5,549 bases of DNA from Anaerolineales bacterium (GTDB taxonomy: Bacteria; Chloroflexota; Anaerolineae; Anaerolineales; Villigracilaceae): positions 1-5,549 of the forward strand of contig JAICQC010000313.1 of assembly GCA_025938055.1 (NCBI GenBank), written 5' to 3'. Below the pieces are notes generated by a model. It saw nothing but the letters and a program-made list of their open reading frames with translations, searched no databases and was not told the origin of the DNA. The position numbers were made by a program, and so were the translations under genes. Numbering within the stretch: the stretch's first letter is position 1; the number at the start of each line of letters is the position of its first letter. Below, piece by piece: positions 1 to 5,549 of this stretch.

Positions 1-815
1 ATTTGCCCCTGCAGGCGTACTTCCGTTTGAACACGGCGAACCTTGGCCAGTTCGAGCGCACGCTCATTATCGTGGATGAAGGCGCCTCGGTTCATTATGT
101 GGAAGGTTGCACTGCTCCGCAGTACACCACGGACTCGTTCCACTCGGGTGTGATCGAGATCATCGTCAAGAAGGGTGCGCGCTCGCGCTATTCCACAATC
201 CAGAACTGGTCGACCAACGTATACAACCTTGTGACCCAGCGTGCAAAGGTTTTTGAAAATGGCTCACATGAATGGGTGGATGCCAACATCGGCTCGAAGG
301 TCACGATGAAATATCCCTCGTGCTATCTTATGGAACCCGGCGCGCGCGGCGAAATGCTTTCGATGGCGTTTGCGGGTCCCGATCAGACTCAGGATGCCGG
401 TTCGAAGATGATCCATTTCGCGCCGAATACCACAAGCAAGATTACATCCAAATCCATTAGTAAGGGTGGCGGACGTGCTTCTTATCGCGGCATGGTCAAA
501 GTGTATAAAGGCGCGAAAGGCGTCAAGTCCAACGTAGTCTGTGACGCGCTTTTACTCGACCCAAAATCGCGCTCTGACACGTATCCCTACATCGAGATCG
601 ATGAAGACGATGTGACCATCGGTCACGAAGCCTCGGTCAGCAAAGTGGGTGAAGAGCAGCTCTTCTACCTGATGTCGCGCGGCCTGAGCGAAGAAGCAGC
701 CACCACCATGGTAGTCTCGGGTTTCATCGAGCCGCTTATCAAGGAACTGCCGATGGAATATGCCGTCGAAATGAATCGTCTGATCGCATTGCAAATGGAA
801 GGAAGCATCGGCTAA
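1..815 (+). CDS. sufB: Fe-S cluster assembly scaffold protein SufB, 5'-truncated by window edge
   Basis: This is the C-terminal 270 residues of SufB, the scaffold subunit of the SufBCD complex that assembles Fe-S clusters in the cytoplasm. The frame is open to the left edge. The first full codon (TTG at 3) is an internal leucine of the conserved PLQAYFR segment, not a start, so about 200 N-terminal residues are missing compared with the usual 465-480. Visible family signatures are [20 protein letters not shown], the parallel beta-helix core, GHEASVSKV (His208/Glu209 of the fragment, matching E. coli His433/Glu434), [10 protein letters not shown] and the C-terminal [11 protein letters not shown]...MEGSIG. 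The position of E. coli Cys405 is Ser189 here, in DPKSRSDT, while Cys180 is kept in VVCDALLL. The stop TAA is one base before the sufD ATG, so the two are surely co-transcribed and probably translationally coupled. SufC should be encoded upstream, outside the window. The family is certain. Confidence 0.97.
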   Translation, partial: LPLQAYFRLNTANLGQFERTLIIVDEGASVHYVEGCTAPQYTTDSFHSGVIEIIVKKGARSRYSTIQNWSTNVYNLVTQRAKVFENGSHEWVDANIGSKVTMKYPSCYLMEPGARGEMLSMAFAGPDQTQDAGSKMIHFAPNTTSKITSKSISKGGGRASYRGMVKVYKGAKGVKSNVVCDALLLDPKSRSDTYPYIEIDEDDVTIGHEASVSKVGEEQLFYLMSRGLSEEAATTMVVSGFIEPLIKELPMEYAVEMNRLIALQMEGSIG

Positions 816-816
816 C

Positions 817-2154
817 ATGCAGGAAAAACCTAAAGTTGTTGTTTCACGAACCCGGCGGGCGGGCACTGCGGCAAAGGATTTCCCGTTTACCGAAGCAGAT
901 GTCCGTGCTCCTGTGGATGCGGTCGCTCCCTACCGGACCCTGGCGTGGAACGCGTTCAAACGACTCTCACTGCCCGACACGACCCTCGAACCCTGGCGCC
1001 GCACGGACATTCACAATCTGCCCACAGATAAGCTCCGCCTGATGGTTGATGGCATGAATGAATTTCCTGCTGTGCGCGAGGATCTGTTGAAGCCCCTGGT
1101 CGCGGACCAGCACGGGGGGCAGATCGTTCTCACTCCGGGCGAGGCAAAAGTCGATCTCGACGAAAAGCTTGCGGCAAAGGGCGTCATATTCACTGACCTG
1201 CTCACCGCGGAACAAAAACATCCTGAACTGCTGTCGAAAATGATCGGCAAGACCGTAAACGTGGAGGAAGGGAAATTTGCCGCGTTAGCGGGAGCCTTTG
1301 CACAGAATGGTGTTGTACTGTACGTTCCCAGAGGAGTGGTCGTCGAAGAGCCCCTCCATTCCGTCCTGTGGGGACCGGGCGCGAATCTTGCTCATATTTC
1401 ACACATCCTCGTTCTTGTCGATGAAGGCGCTTCGGTGACATATGTCCACGAGGCGGCCTCACCCGATGATATGGCGTCGAATTCGATGCATGCAGGGATC
1501 GTGGAGATCCAGGTGATGCAAAACGCCTCGATGAAGTTCGTTGAGCTGCAGTCGTGGGGACGTCACGTTTGGAATTTCTCGCACGAACGCGCCCGCGTCG
1601 AACGCGCTGGTAACCTCGATTGGATCTTCGGCGCGATCGGTTCGCGCATCACCAAGAACTTTACCGAGCTGGACCTGGCTGGCGAAGGAGCCCAGGGTCG
1701 CATGTCCGGTTTCTATTTCACAGATGGCAACCAGCACCTCGATCATGATACGCAGCAGAATCATTTGGCGCCCCATACCACCAGTGACCTGTTGTTCAAA
1801 GGCGCGCTAAAAGGGAAAAGCCGCTCTGTCTGGCAGGGCATGATCTACGTTGCGCCGGGCGCGCAGCGAACAGATGGCTATCAGGCAAACAGAAATCTGG
1901 TGCTGAGCGAAGGTGCCCGTGCCGATTCCATTCCCGGTCTTGAAATCCTGGCGGACGATGTCCGCTGTACGCATGGCGCTACAGTGGGCAAGCTTGAGCA
2001 GGAACCGCTCTTTTATCTGAAGTCGCGTGGCATTCCACAGGCAGAAGCGGAGAAGATTGTTGTAGAGGGATTCTTTGATCCCATTTTCCAGCGCATTCCA
2101 TTCGAAGGTGTGCGCGAACGTTTCCAGGAATATATCGCCAATAAAATGGCGTAA
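817..2154 (+). CDS. sufD: Fe-S cluster assembly protein SufD
   Basis: SufD, 445 residues (usual 420-450), is the paralogue of SufB and its partner in the SufB-SufC2-SufD scaffold complex. It shares with the preceding gene the beta-helix motif VDEGASVTYV (about residues 206-215), the LQSWG segment and the C-terminal DDVRCTHGATVG...LFYLKSRG block. His386 in CTHGATVG matches E. coli SufD His360, which is needed for cluster assembly at the SufB-SufD interface; Cys384 matches Cys358. The N-terminal region has the SufD-type EPWRRTDI motif at residues 58-65. The ATG at 817 follows the sufB stop by one base and has AAGGAAG at 799-805, 11 nt upstream inside sufB. No internal disruption is seen. SufB-versus-SufD assignment rests on the THGATVG motif here against GHEASVSKV in the first gene, and is secure. 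Confidence 0.97.
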   Translation: MQEKPKVVVSRTRRAGTAAKDFPFTEADVRAPVDAVAPYRTLAWNAFKRLSLPDTTLEPWRRTDIHNLPTDKLRLMVDGMNEFPAVREDLLKPLVADQHGGQIVLTPGEAKVDLDEKLAAKGVIFTDLLTAEQKHPELLSKMIGKTVNVEEGKFAALAGAFAQNGVVLYVPRGVVVEEPLHSVLWGPGANLAHISHILVLVDEGASVTYVHEAASPDDMASNSMHAGIVEIQVMQNASMKFVELQSWGRHVWNFSHERARVERAGNLDWIFGAIGSRITKNFTELDLAGEGAQGRMSGFYFTDGNQHLDHDTQQNHLAPHTTSDLLFKGALKGKSRSVWQGMIYVAPGAQRTDGYQANRNLVLSEGARADSIPGLEILADDVRCTHGATVGKLEQEPLFYLKSRGIPQAEAEKIVVEGFFDPIFQRIPFEGVRERFQEYIANKMA

Positions 2155-2179
2155 AGAATTCATATGTAAAAATTTTGAG

Positions 2180-2185
2180 AAGGAA
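2180..2185 (+). promoter_or_regulatory. Ribosome binding site deciding the start of the SH3-like gene
   Basis: AAGGAA, within GAGAAGGAA at 2177-2185, lies 12 nt before ATG 2198. It is the best Shine-Dalgarno in the 43-nt sufD-to-gene gap and supports starting there instead of at the upstream in-frame ATG 2075 inside sufD. Confidence 0.6.
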
Positions 2186-2197
2186 TTGAGAGCATAT

Positions 2198-2677
2198 ATG
2201 CCAGTAAAAACCAAGAAAACAAAAGTTCAGGCGAAGAAAGTTGTGGAAGCAAAGTCTGTGACAAAATCCAACGGCGCACGGGCGAAAGGGCGTGCGGTTG
2301 AAGCCCCGCGCGTGGTCAACCGGATCTCGCCGCCGCGCGCGCTGACCAGCGGGGATGGCCCTCGACACAAGGGATCACGCGTGCCGCAATTCGCCTATAT
2401 GCGGGCACCGGGCAGCGAGCATGATTTCCAGGTGGGTGATACCGTAGAGGTCTATTGTGACCATGAAAAGAACAAGGAACGCGTGCGCGGTTGGATCCGC
2501 GGGATTGTTGTCCAGGTGGATAACAAAATGGTCGCGGTGCAGTTCCGTTCGAACGTCTTTCTGACGGACGGTTGGATGGTGCCGGACCGCATCCTATGGT
2601 ATCCCTTGAACTCGGAACACATTCGCTCTGTCGCTAAAAAATCGGGCAAACGCGAAAAGGCAATCCCGGATTATTAG
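2198..2677 (+). CDS. Small basic protein of unknown function with predicted SH3/KOW-like C-terminal domain
   Basis: I do not recognise this 159-residue protein as a known SUF component. Residues 1-62 are low-complexity, rich in Lys, Arg, Ala and Val, and probably disordered. From about residue 63 the sequence becomes ordered: VGDTVEVYC (79-87), a charged turn DHEKNKERVR, then the strands GWIRGIVVQVDN and MVAVQF, and a distinctive LTDGWMVPDRILWYP block (122-136). The short hydrophobic strands separated by Gly/Asp turns look like a small SH3, Tudor or KOW beta-barrel; this is inference from pattern. The C-terminal tail (143-159) is basic again. There is no signal peptide, membrane segment or metal-binding motif; its only Cys is at 87. 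Basic tails plus such a barrel suggest nucleic-acid or ribosome contact, but protein-protein binding is equally possible. The frame is open back to 2075 inside sufD, but ATG 2198 is chosen because of the preceding Shine-Dalgarno and because it avoids an 80-nt overlap. Confidence 0.8.
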   Translation: MPVKTKKTKVQAKKVVEAKSVTKSNGARAKGRAVEAPRVVNRISPPRALTSGDGPRHKGSRVPQFAYMRAPGSEHDFQVGDTVEVYCDHEKNKERVRGWIRGIVVQVDNKMVAVQFRSNVFLTDGWMVPDRILWYPLNSEHIRSVAKKSGKREKAIPDY

Positions 2678-2680
2678 GCA

Positions 2681-2733
2681 GTAGACAGGCACACAGGTCA
2701 ACCCTAAGCATGTTGACTCCTGTACCTGTGTAG
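2681..2733 (+). other. Imperfect inverted repeat (hairpin) just upstream of sufS
   Basis: Arms 2681-2702 and 2712-2733 (22 nt each, 9-nt loop) match at 16 of 22 positions. The best parts are GTCAAC with GTTGAC next to the loop and ACAGG with CCTGT in the middle of the stem. An alternative register pairs ACACAGGT with ACCTGTGT. It fills nearly the whole 67-nt gap between the small basic protein gene and sufS. The following sequence, CTGTTTCCCTC, is pyrimidine-rich but not a proper U-tract, so it is at best a leaky terminator. It could instead be an attenuator, an mRNA processing or stability element, or a protein-binding palindrome. The inverted repeat is seen directly; its role is inferred. 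Confidence 0.55.
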
Positions 2734-2744
2734 CTGTTTCCCTC

Positions 2745-3968
2745 ATGCTCAACGTAAACGAGATTCGCAGAGACTTTCCTATCTTCCAGCGCGAGACCCA
2801 ACCTGGGACGGCGCTGGTCTATCTTGATTCCACGGCGACCTCACAAAAGCCCCTGGTGGTGATTGAAGCAATGGACCAGTTCTATCGGCGTTCGAACGCC
2901 AACATTCATCGCGGTGTCCATACGCTTGCCGAAGAAGCAACCATGCTGTATGAGCAGGCGCGCGTCAAGATCGCGAAGTTCATCAACGCTCCGTCGGCAC
3001 ACCAGGTCATCTATACCCGCAACACCACAGAGTCGATCAACCTCGTCGCGTATTCATGGGCACGAGCCAATTTGAAATCCGGCGATCTGATCATCCTTAC
3101 AGAGATGGAGCATCATTCCAATCTTGTCCCGTGGCAGATTCTCCAGGGCGAGCGCGGGATCGAGCTGGATTTCATCCCGGTGACAGAAGATGGCTTGCTG
3201 GATCTGGATGCATACAAAACACTTCTCGCGCGCAGACCGAAGTTGGTCTCGTTTGCACATATGTCCAACGTCCTTGGCACGATCAACCCGGCGCGCGAGA
3301 TCATCCGTCTCGCGCACGAAGCCGGTGCTGTGACCCTGGTGGATGCCGCCCAATCCGTCCCGCATCTTCACGTGGACGTTCAAGAGTTGGACGCGGATTT
3401 TCTGGCGTTCTCCGCGCATAAAATGTGCGGACCGACTGGAATCGGAGTGCTGTACGGAAAATTGGATCTGCTTGAAGCGATGCCTCCGTTCCTTGGCGGT
3501 GGTGACATGATCAAGGAAGTACATCTGCGTTCCTTCCGCCCGAACACACTTCCTTACAAATTCGAAGCCGGAACCCCCGCCATAGCCGAGGCTGTCGGTT
3601 TCGGCGCAGCCGTGGACTACCTCTCCTCCCTGAGCATGGACGCTATCGCTGCGCACGAGCATGAGATCACGGAATACGCTCTGGAGCGACTGGAGGAAGT
3701 CCCCGGTGTGAAAGTATTCGGACCCGGTGCGCAGCACAAGGGCGGGGTGGCGGCATTCACGTTGGACGGTGTACACCCCCATGATGTGGCGCAGATCCTG
3801 GATAAGGACGGTGTCGCTGTTCGCGCCGGGCATCACTGTGCCCAGCCCTTACACGAGAAATTTGGGATTCCTGCAACCTCGCGCGCCAGCTTCTATCTTT
3901 ACAATACCAAAGAAGAAGTTGATTTGCTTGTGAACGGAATTTATAAGGTGAAGGAATTGTTTGGATAA
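2745..3968 (+). CDS. sufS: Cysteine desulfurase SufS (PLP-dependent, type II)
   Basis: SufS removes sulfur from L-cysteine, giving alanine and an enzyme-bound persulfide that feeds SufU. At 407 residues it has the family's usual length and all expected sites: the N-terminal DSTATSQKP (28-36), His123 in EMEHHSNLVPWQ (stacks on PLP), Asp200 and Gln203 in DAAQS (contact the PLP ring), the Schiff-base Lys226 in SAHKMCGPTG, the persulfide-carrying Cys365 in RAGHHCAQP, and Arg380 (substrate carboxylate) in TSRASFYLYN. Numbering nearly equals E. coli SufS (Lys226, Cys364). The RxGHHCAQP motif marks it as type II SufS and not IscS/NifS type I. ATG 2745 is chosen because MLNVNEIRRDFPIF matches the normal N-terminus, although no convincing Shine-Dalgarno precedes it (CTGTTTCCCTC). 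SufU directly downstream is its expected sulfur acceptor. Confidence 0.97.
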   Translation: MLNVNEIRRDFPIFQRETQPGTALVYLDSTATSQKPLVVIEAMDQFYRRSNANIHRGVHTLAEEATMLYEQARVKIAKFINAPSAHQVIYTRNTTESINLVAYSWARANLKSGDLIILTEMEHHSNLVPWQILQGERGIELDFIPVTEDGLLDLDAYKTLLARRPKLVSFAHMSNVLGTINPAREIIRLAHEAGAVTLVDAAQSVPHLHVDVQELDADFLAFSAHKMCGPTGIGVLYGKLDLLEAMPPFLGGGDMIKEVHLRSFRPNTLPYKFEAGTPAIAEAVGFGAAVDYLSSLSMDAIAAHEHEITEYALERLEEVPGVKVFGPGAQHKGGVAAFTLDGVHPHDVAQILDKDGVAVRAGHHCAQPLHEKFGIPATSRASFYLYNTKEEVDLLVNGIYKVKELFG

Positions 3969-3986
3969 ATCGGCTGATCGGGTAGG

Positions 3987-4014
3987 CGGTGCCTTTTGCC
4001 ATACACTTGCACCG
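3987..4014 (+). other. Small hairpin in the sufS-sufU gap
   Basis: CGGTGC (3987-3992) pairs with GCACCG (4009-4014), a perfect 6-bp stem with a 16-nt loop. The same CGGTGC recurs at 4038-4043 and could compete for GCACCG. It begins 19 nt after the sufS stop and has no U-tract after it. Such a short stem may be chance. Confidence 0.35.
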
Positions 4015-4020
4015 GCATGC

Positions 4021-4059
4021 ACACCTGTCCTGGCGTACGGTGCCAGGGAGTGCAGGTGT
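4021..4059 (+). other. GC-rich interrupted hairpin between sufS and sufU
   Basis: ACACCTG (4021-4027) pairs with CAGGTGT (4053-4059), and CCTGGC (4029-4034) with GCCAGG (4042-4047). This gives a 13-bp stem broken by a 1x5 internal loop, with a 7-nt apical loop. There is no T-run after it (CGAGATCAACAG follows), so it is not a typical intrinsic terminator. It sits about 105 nt before the sufU start in the longest non-coding stretch of the operon. The rest of the 196-nt gap (3969-4164) shows only a 7-bp long-range pairing, GATGGTC (4103-4109) with GACCATC (4144-4150), and no supported gene or promoter. Pairing is read directly; an RNA role is inferred. Confidence 0.5.
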
Positions 4060-4164
4060 CGAGATCAACAGATTAGATGCAAACAGAAGGTAGCTTGAGC
4101 CGGATGGTCTCGATATATTCCTTGCTGTTGCTCGGAACTACTCGACCATCGGGAAACAGGTCTT

Positions 4165-4560
4165 ATGGACGATCTCTATCGTGAAGTAATCATCGAGCAT
4201 TATAAGAACCCCGGTTATCGCGGACGACTGGATCCGCACGATATCCAGTTCGCCGATAATAACCCGCTGTGCGGCGATCATATCGAGATCACCCTGCGCA
4301 CTGACGAACAGGGCAACGTGGAGGATGCGCGCTTCAATGGGCACGGCTGCGCCATTTCTCAGGCATCTGCCGACCTGTTGATGGAATCGATCATTGGCAA
4401 GCCGGTGGAAGAAGTGAAGCAGCTCAATAAACAGGACATTCTCGACATGCTGGGAATTGATCTGGGACCTGTACGTTTGAAGTGTGCTCTGCTTTCGCTA
4501 AAGGTGTTGAAGGCGGGCGTGTATGGTCTGGGTGAGGCAAGTGATAGTTTGGTGGAATAA
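4165..4560 (+). CDS. sufU: SufU-type zinc-dependent sulfurtransferase, compact form
   Basis: SufU accepts persulfide sulfur from SufS, using a zinc site at the interface, and passes it to SufBCD. All ligand motifs are present: Cys36 and Asp38 in NPLCGD, Cys62 in GHGCAIS, and Cys107 in VRLKCALLSL. The N-terminus LYREVIIEHYKNP is typical. Residue 106, before the last Cys, is Lys as in SufU proteins, not the His of IscU. At 131 residues it is shorter than the B. subtilis protein (147): only 45 residues separate Cys62 from Cys107, against 62 there and 43 in E. coli IscU, so the usual SufU insertion is absent. ATG 4165 is the only usable start, because no ATG, GTG or TTG lies between it and the in-frame stop at 4096. 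The Shine-Dalgarno is weak (ACAGG at 4156-4160, 4 nt away). Its place after sufS argues for SufU; a scaffold role like IscU cannot be excluded from sequence. Confidence 0.92.
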   Translation: MDDLYREVIIEHYKNPGYRGRLDPHDIQFADNNPLCGDHIEITLRTDEQGNVEDARFNGHGCAISQASADLLMESIIGKPVEEVKQLNKQDILDMLGIDLGPVRLKCALLSLKVLKAGVYGLGEASDSLVE

Positions 4561-4578
4561 GCAAACGGACGATGGTCT

Positions 4579-4947
4579 ATGATCAACGGTCAAACAAATA
4601 TGTTCAATTACACAACTCTCGACGAAACAAAAGCTGAATTTCTTGAAATTGCGCCTGCAGCCGAGCTTCCCAATGGAGAACGGTTATTCATCGAAGTGGA
4701 GGGTAAGTCCATCGTAATCTTCAATATCGCCGATCAGTTCTTTGCAATCGCCGATATCTGCACGCACGATGATGGACCGCTGGGTGATGGGGATTTGGAG
4801 GGCTATAACATCGTCTGTCCGCGGCATGGGGGCGAGTTCGATGTCCGGACGGGGAAGGCTGTACAACTCCCTGTTGTGGTCGATGTTCCCGCTTATCCGG
4901 TAAAAGTTGTGGACGGGATGATCCAAATCGGTATTCCAAAAGAATAA
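4579..4947 (+). CDS. Rieske [2Fe-2S] ferredoxin-like protein of the suf operon
   Basis: This is a 122-residue soluble single-domain Rieske protein that should carry a [2Fe-2S] cluster bound by two Cys and two His. The ligand boxes are Cys61-Thr-His63 and Cys80-Pro-Arg-His83, with 16 residues between His63 and Cys80. Box two continues into GGEFDVRTGKA, the usual end of the fold. There is no N-terminal membrane anchor or twin-arginine signal, so it resembles cytoplasmic ferredoxins of the NirD/biphenyl-dioxygenase type and not the bc1 Rieske subunit. It begins 18 nt after sufU and is the last gene before a terminator, so it shares the operon. Related Rieske genes are known in suf operons of Actinobacteria; whether it donates electrons or is a client is not established. 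ATG 4579 gives only a weak Shine-Dalgarno (ACGGAC). ATG 4600 is an alternative that loses seven residues and no conserved part. Confidence 0.92.
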   Translation: MINGQTNMFNYTTLDETKAEFLEIAPAAELPNGERLFIEVEGKSIVIFNIADQFFAIADICTHDDGPLGDGDLEGYNIVCPRHGGEFDVRTGKAVQLPVVVDVPAYPVKVVDGMIQIGIPKE

Positions 4948-4961
4948 TGTTCCGTCTGTTA

Positions 4962-5008
4962 AAAGAAGAAAGAGGGAAGATGACCGTCATCTTCCCTCTT
5001 TCTTCTTT
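4962..5008. terminator. Bidirectional intrinsic terminator between convergent genes
   Basis: Arms 4962-4984 and 4986-5008 are perfect 23-nt reverse complements around a single central C (4985). The real loop is probably ACCGT, or CCG, once the tight turn is allowed for. The left arm is A-rich at its outer end (AAAGAAGAAAG) and the right arm T-rich (CTTTCTTCTTT), so transcripts from either side give a stable stem ending in a U-rich strand. It lies 14 nt after the Rieske stop and 5 nt beyond the stop of the opposing DinB gene, the expected position for a shared terminator. Confidence 0.9.
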
Positions 5009-5013
5009 GGTAT

Positions 5014-5523
5014 TTACCAATCGCCTGCATATTCAAGGTTATAAGGCTTTGTCATGTTTTCTATCTTTACGCGCCTCAGTTCAACCAGTTGACGTACATG
5101 CAGATTGTCATGTGCGACCCAGCAGGCGAACATTTCTCCTGCGGTTGTTGAGCCGTATCGCGACGTATACAGAATATCCCAATTTGCGCTGGACATTTCC
5201 TTCAGCCAGTTCAGGGATTTCTGCCGTTCCGCAAAAAACTTTTCTCGCATCTCCACAAAACCTTGTTCGTTATAGTTCCGCTCGGTCACCCAGGCTTGCG
5301 GATCAATTCCATGCCATTCTTCATTTTGACGATGAAGGATAAAATCTGTATGCTCACGGAAGTCTTCGCGTTCCTCGTCGTAGAGATGGCAAACCACCTC
5401 CAGCATTGACCAGGACTCAGGATTTGGCTTGACCTGTGCCTCCTTCTGTGAAATCCCCAACAATAAAGCCCGGATCATCTCCGTGCTGTTTTGAAGTTCC
5501 CGGTATAACGTTTCGAATTCCAC
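5014..5523 (-). CDS. DinB/YfiT-superfamily four-helix-bundle protein, putative metal-dependent
   Basis: This 169-residue protein has the length and pattern of the DinB superfamily: four amphipathic helices and a metal-binding His triad. The likely ligands are His46 in VCHLYDEEREDF, and His138 and His142 in VAHDNLHVRQL. The PESWSMLEVVCHL segment matches the family's helix-2 entry. Known relatives include thiol-S-transferases that use bacillithiol or mycothiol and damage-inducible proteins; the substrate cannot be read from sequence. There is no signal peptide or membrane segment. It faces the suf operon tail to tail, so no functional link is implied. The start is GTG (complement of 5521-5523). 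It has AGAGG 5 nt upstream and an in-frame stop 15 nt upstream (5536-5538), with no other start codon between, so this start is well fixed. The next in-frame Met is residue 16. Confidence 0.88.
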   Translation of the reverse strand: MEFETLYRELQNSTEMIRALLLGISQKEAQVKPNPESWSMLEVVCHLYDEEREDFREHTDFILHRQNEEWHGIDPQAWVTERNYNEQGFVEMREKFFAERQKSLNWLKEMSSANWDILYTSRYGSTTAGEMFACWVAHDNLHVRQLVELRRVKIENMTKPYNLEYAGDW

Positions 5524-5528
5524 ACTTG

Positions 5529-5533
5529 CCTCT
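5529..5533 (-). promoter_or_regulatory. Ribosome binding site for the GTG-started DinB-family gene
   Basis: On the - strand AAAGAGG ends 5 nt before the GTG at 5523-5521. With the in-frame stop just upstream, it fixes the unusual GTG as the start. Only 26 nt remain to the window edge, too few to look for a promoter. Confidence 0.65.
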
Positions 5534-5549
5534 TTCTATTCCTTGTCGA

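Noticed and set aside
3..5. TTG as a start codon of a short SufB
   Set aside because: It encodes an internal conserved Leu before PLQAYFR. The upstream part is cut off by the window, so this is truncation by the edge and not a short gene.
2156..2166. GAATTC directly followed by CATATG, resembling a cloning junction
   Set aside because: The surrounding sequence is a coherent natural operon with no vector sequence. Two overlapping six-base palindromes in an AT-rich spacer are plausible by chance.
2075..2197. N-terminal extension of the small basic protein into the sufD coding region
   Set aside because: It would overlap sufD by 80 nt. The extension has no family-like sequence, and a clear Shine-Dalgarno precedes ATG 2198.
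2713..2739. TTGACT as a possible -35 box for a sufS promoter
   Set aside because: It lies in the hairpin arm, and no acceptable -10 box is found 15-18 nt downstream.
3054..3836. Long open frame on the - strand opposite sufS
   Set aside because: It is a shadow of sufS caused by codon bias in a GC-moderate gene. Its translation has no recognisable domain, and sufS is certain.
4095..4119. TTGAGC and TATATT as a possible promoter for sufU
   Set aside because: The spacing is only 13 nt and the -35 match is weak. An internal promoter cannot be claimed from this.
4077..4184. 35-codon ORF (MQTEGSLSRMVS...) before and overlapping the sufU start
   Set aside because: It has no Shine-Dalgarno, unremarkable composition and a length expected by chance. 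It could be a leader peptide, but nothing supports that.

Overview
This window carries most of a SUF iron-sulfur cluster assembly operon on the + strand, followed by one unrelated gene on the - strand. The layout is: sufB (3' part only, cut by the left edge), sufD, a small unrecognised basic protein with an SH3-like C-terminal part, sufS, sufU and a Rieske-type ferredoxin. A perfect 23-bp inverted repeat then closes the operon and separates it from a convergent DinB-superfamily gene. No sufC, sufE, sufT or sufR is visible. sufC, which SufB and SufD require as the ATPase partner, probably lies upstream of the left edge.

The proteins fit one pathway. SufS takes sulfur from cysteine as a persulfide. 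SufU, the zinc-dependent type, accepts it. The SufB-SufD complex (with SufC) builds the cluster. The Rieske protein could be an electron donor to the pathway or simply a client of it. The 159-residue protein between sufD and sufS is not a recognised SUF component. It is preceded by a good Shine-Dalgarno sequence and is the most interesting protein in the window.

The non-coding parts are short but structured. Between the small protein and sufS a 22-nt imperfect inverted repeat ends 11 nt before the sufS start, which has no evident Shine-Dalgarno. Between sufS and sufU lie 196 nt, unusually long for this compact operon, containing two hairpins and a third pairing that excludes both. These two gaps are the likeliest places for post-transcriptional control or differential expression within the operon.

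The organism is a bacterium with moderate GC content (by eye, low to mid 50s percent) using ordinary ATG/GTG starts and AGGA-type ribosome binding sites. The SufB type (the E. coli Cys405 position is Ser), the use of SufU rather than SufE and the Rieske gene in the operon point away from Proteobacteria. My best guess is Chloroflexota (Anaerolineae-like), from overall resemblance only; this is inference. There are no mobile elements, CRISPR arrays, tRNA or rRNA genes. The DNA reads as a conserved housekeeping locus with a few unexplained details, not as a new system.
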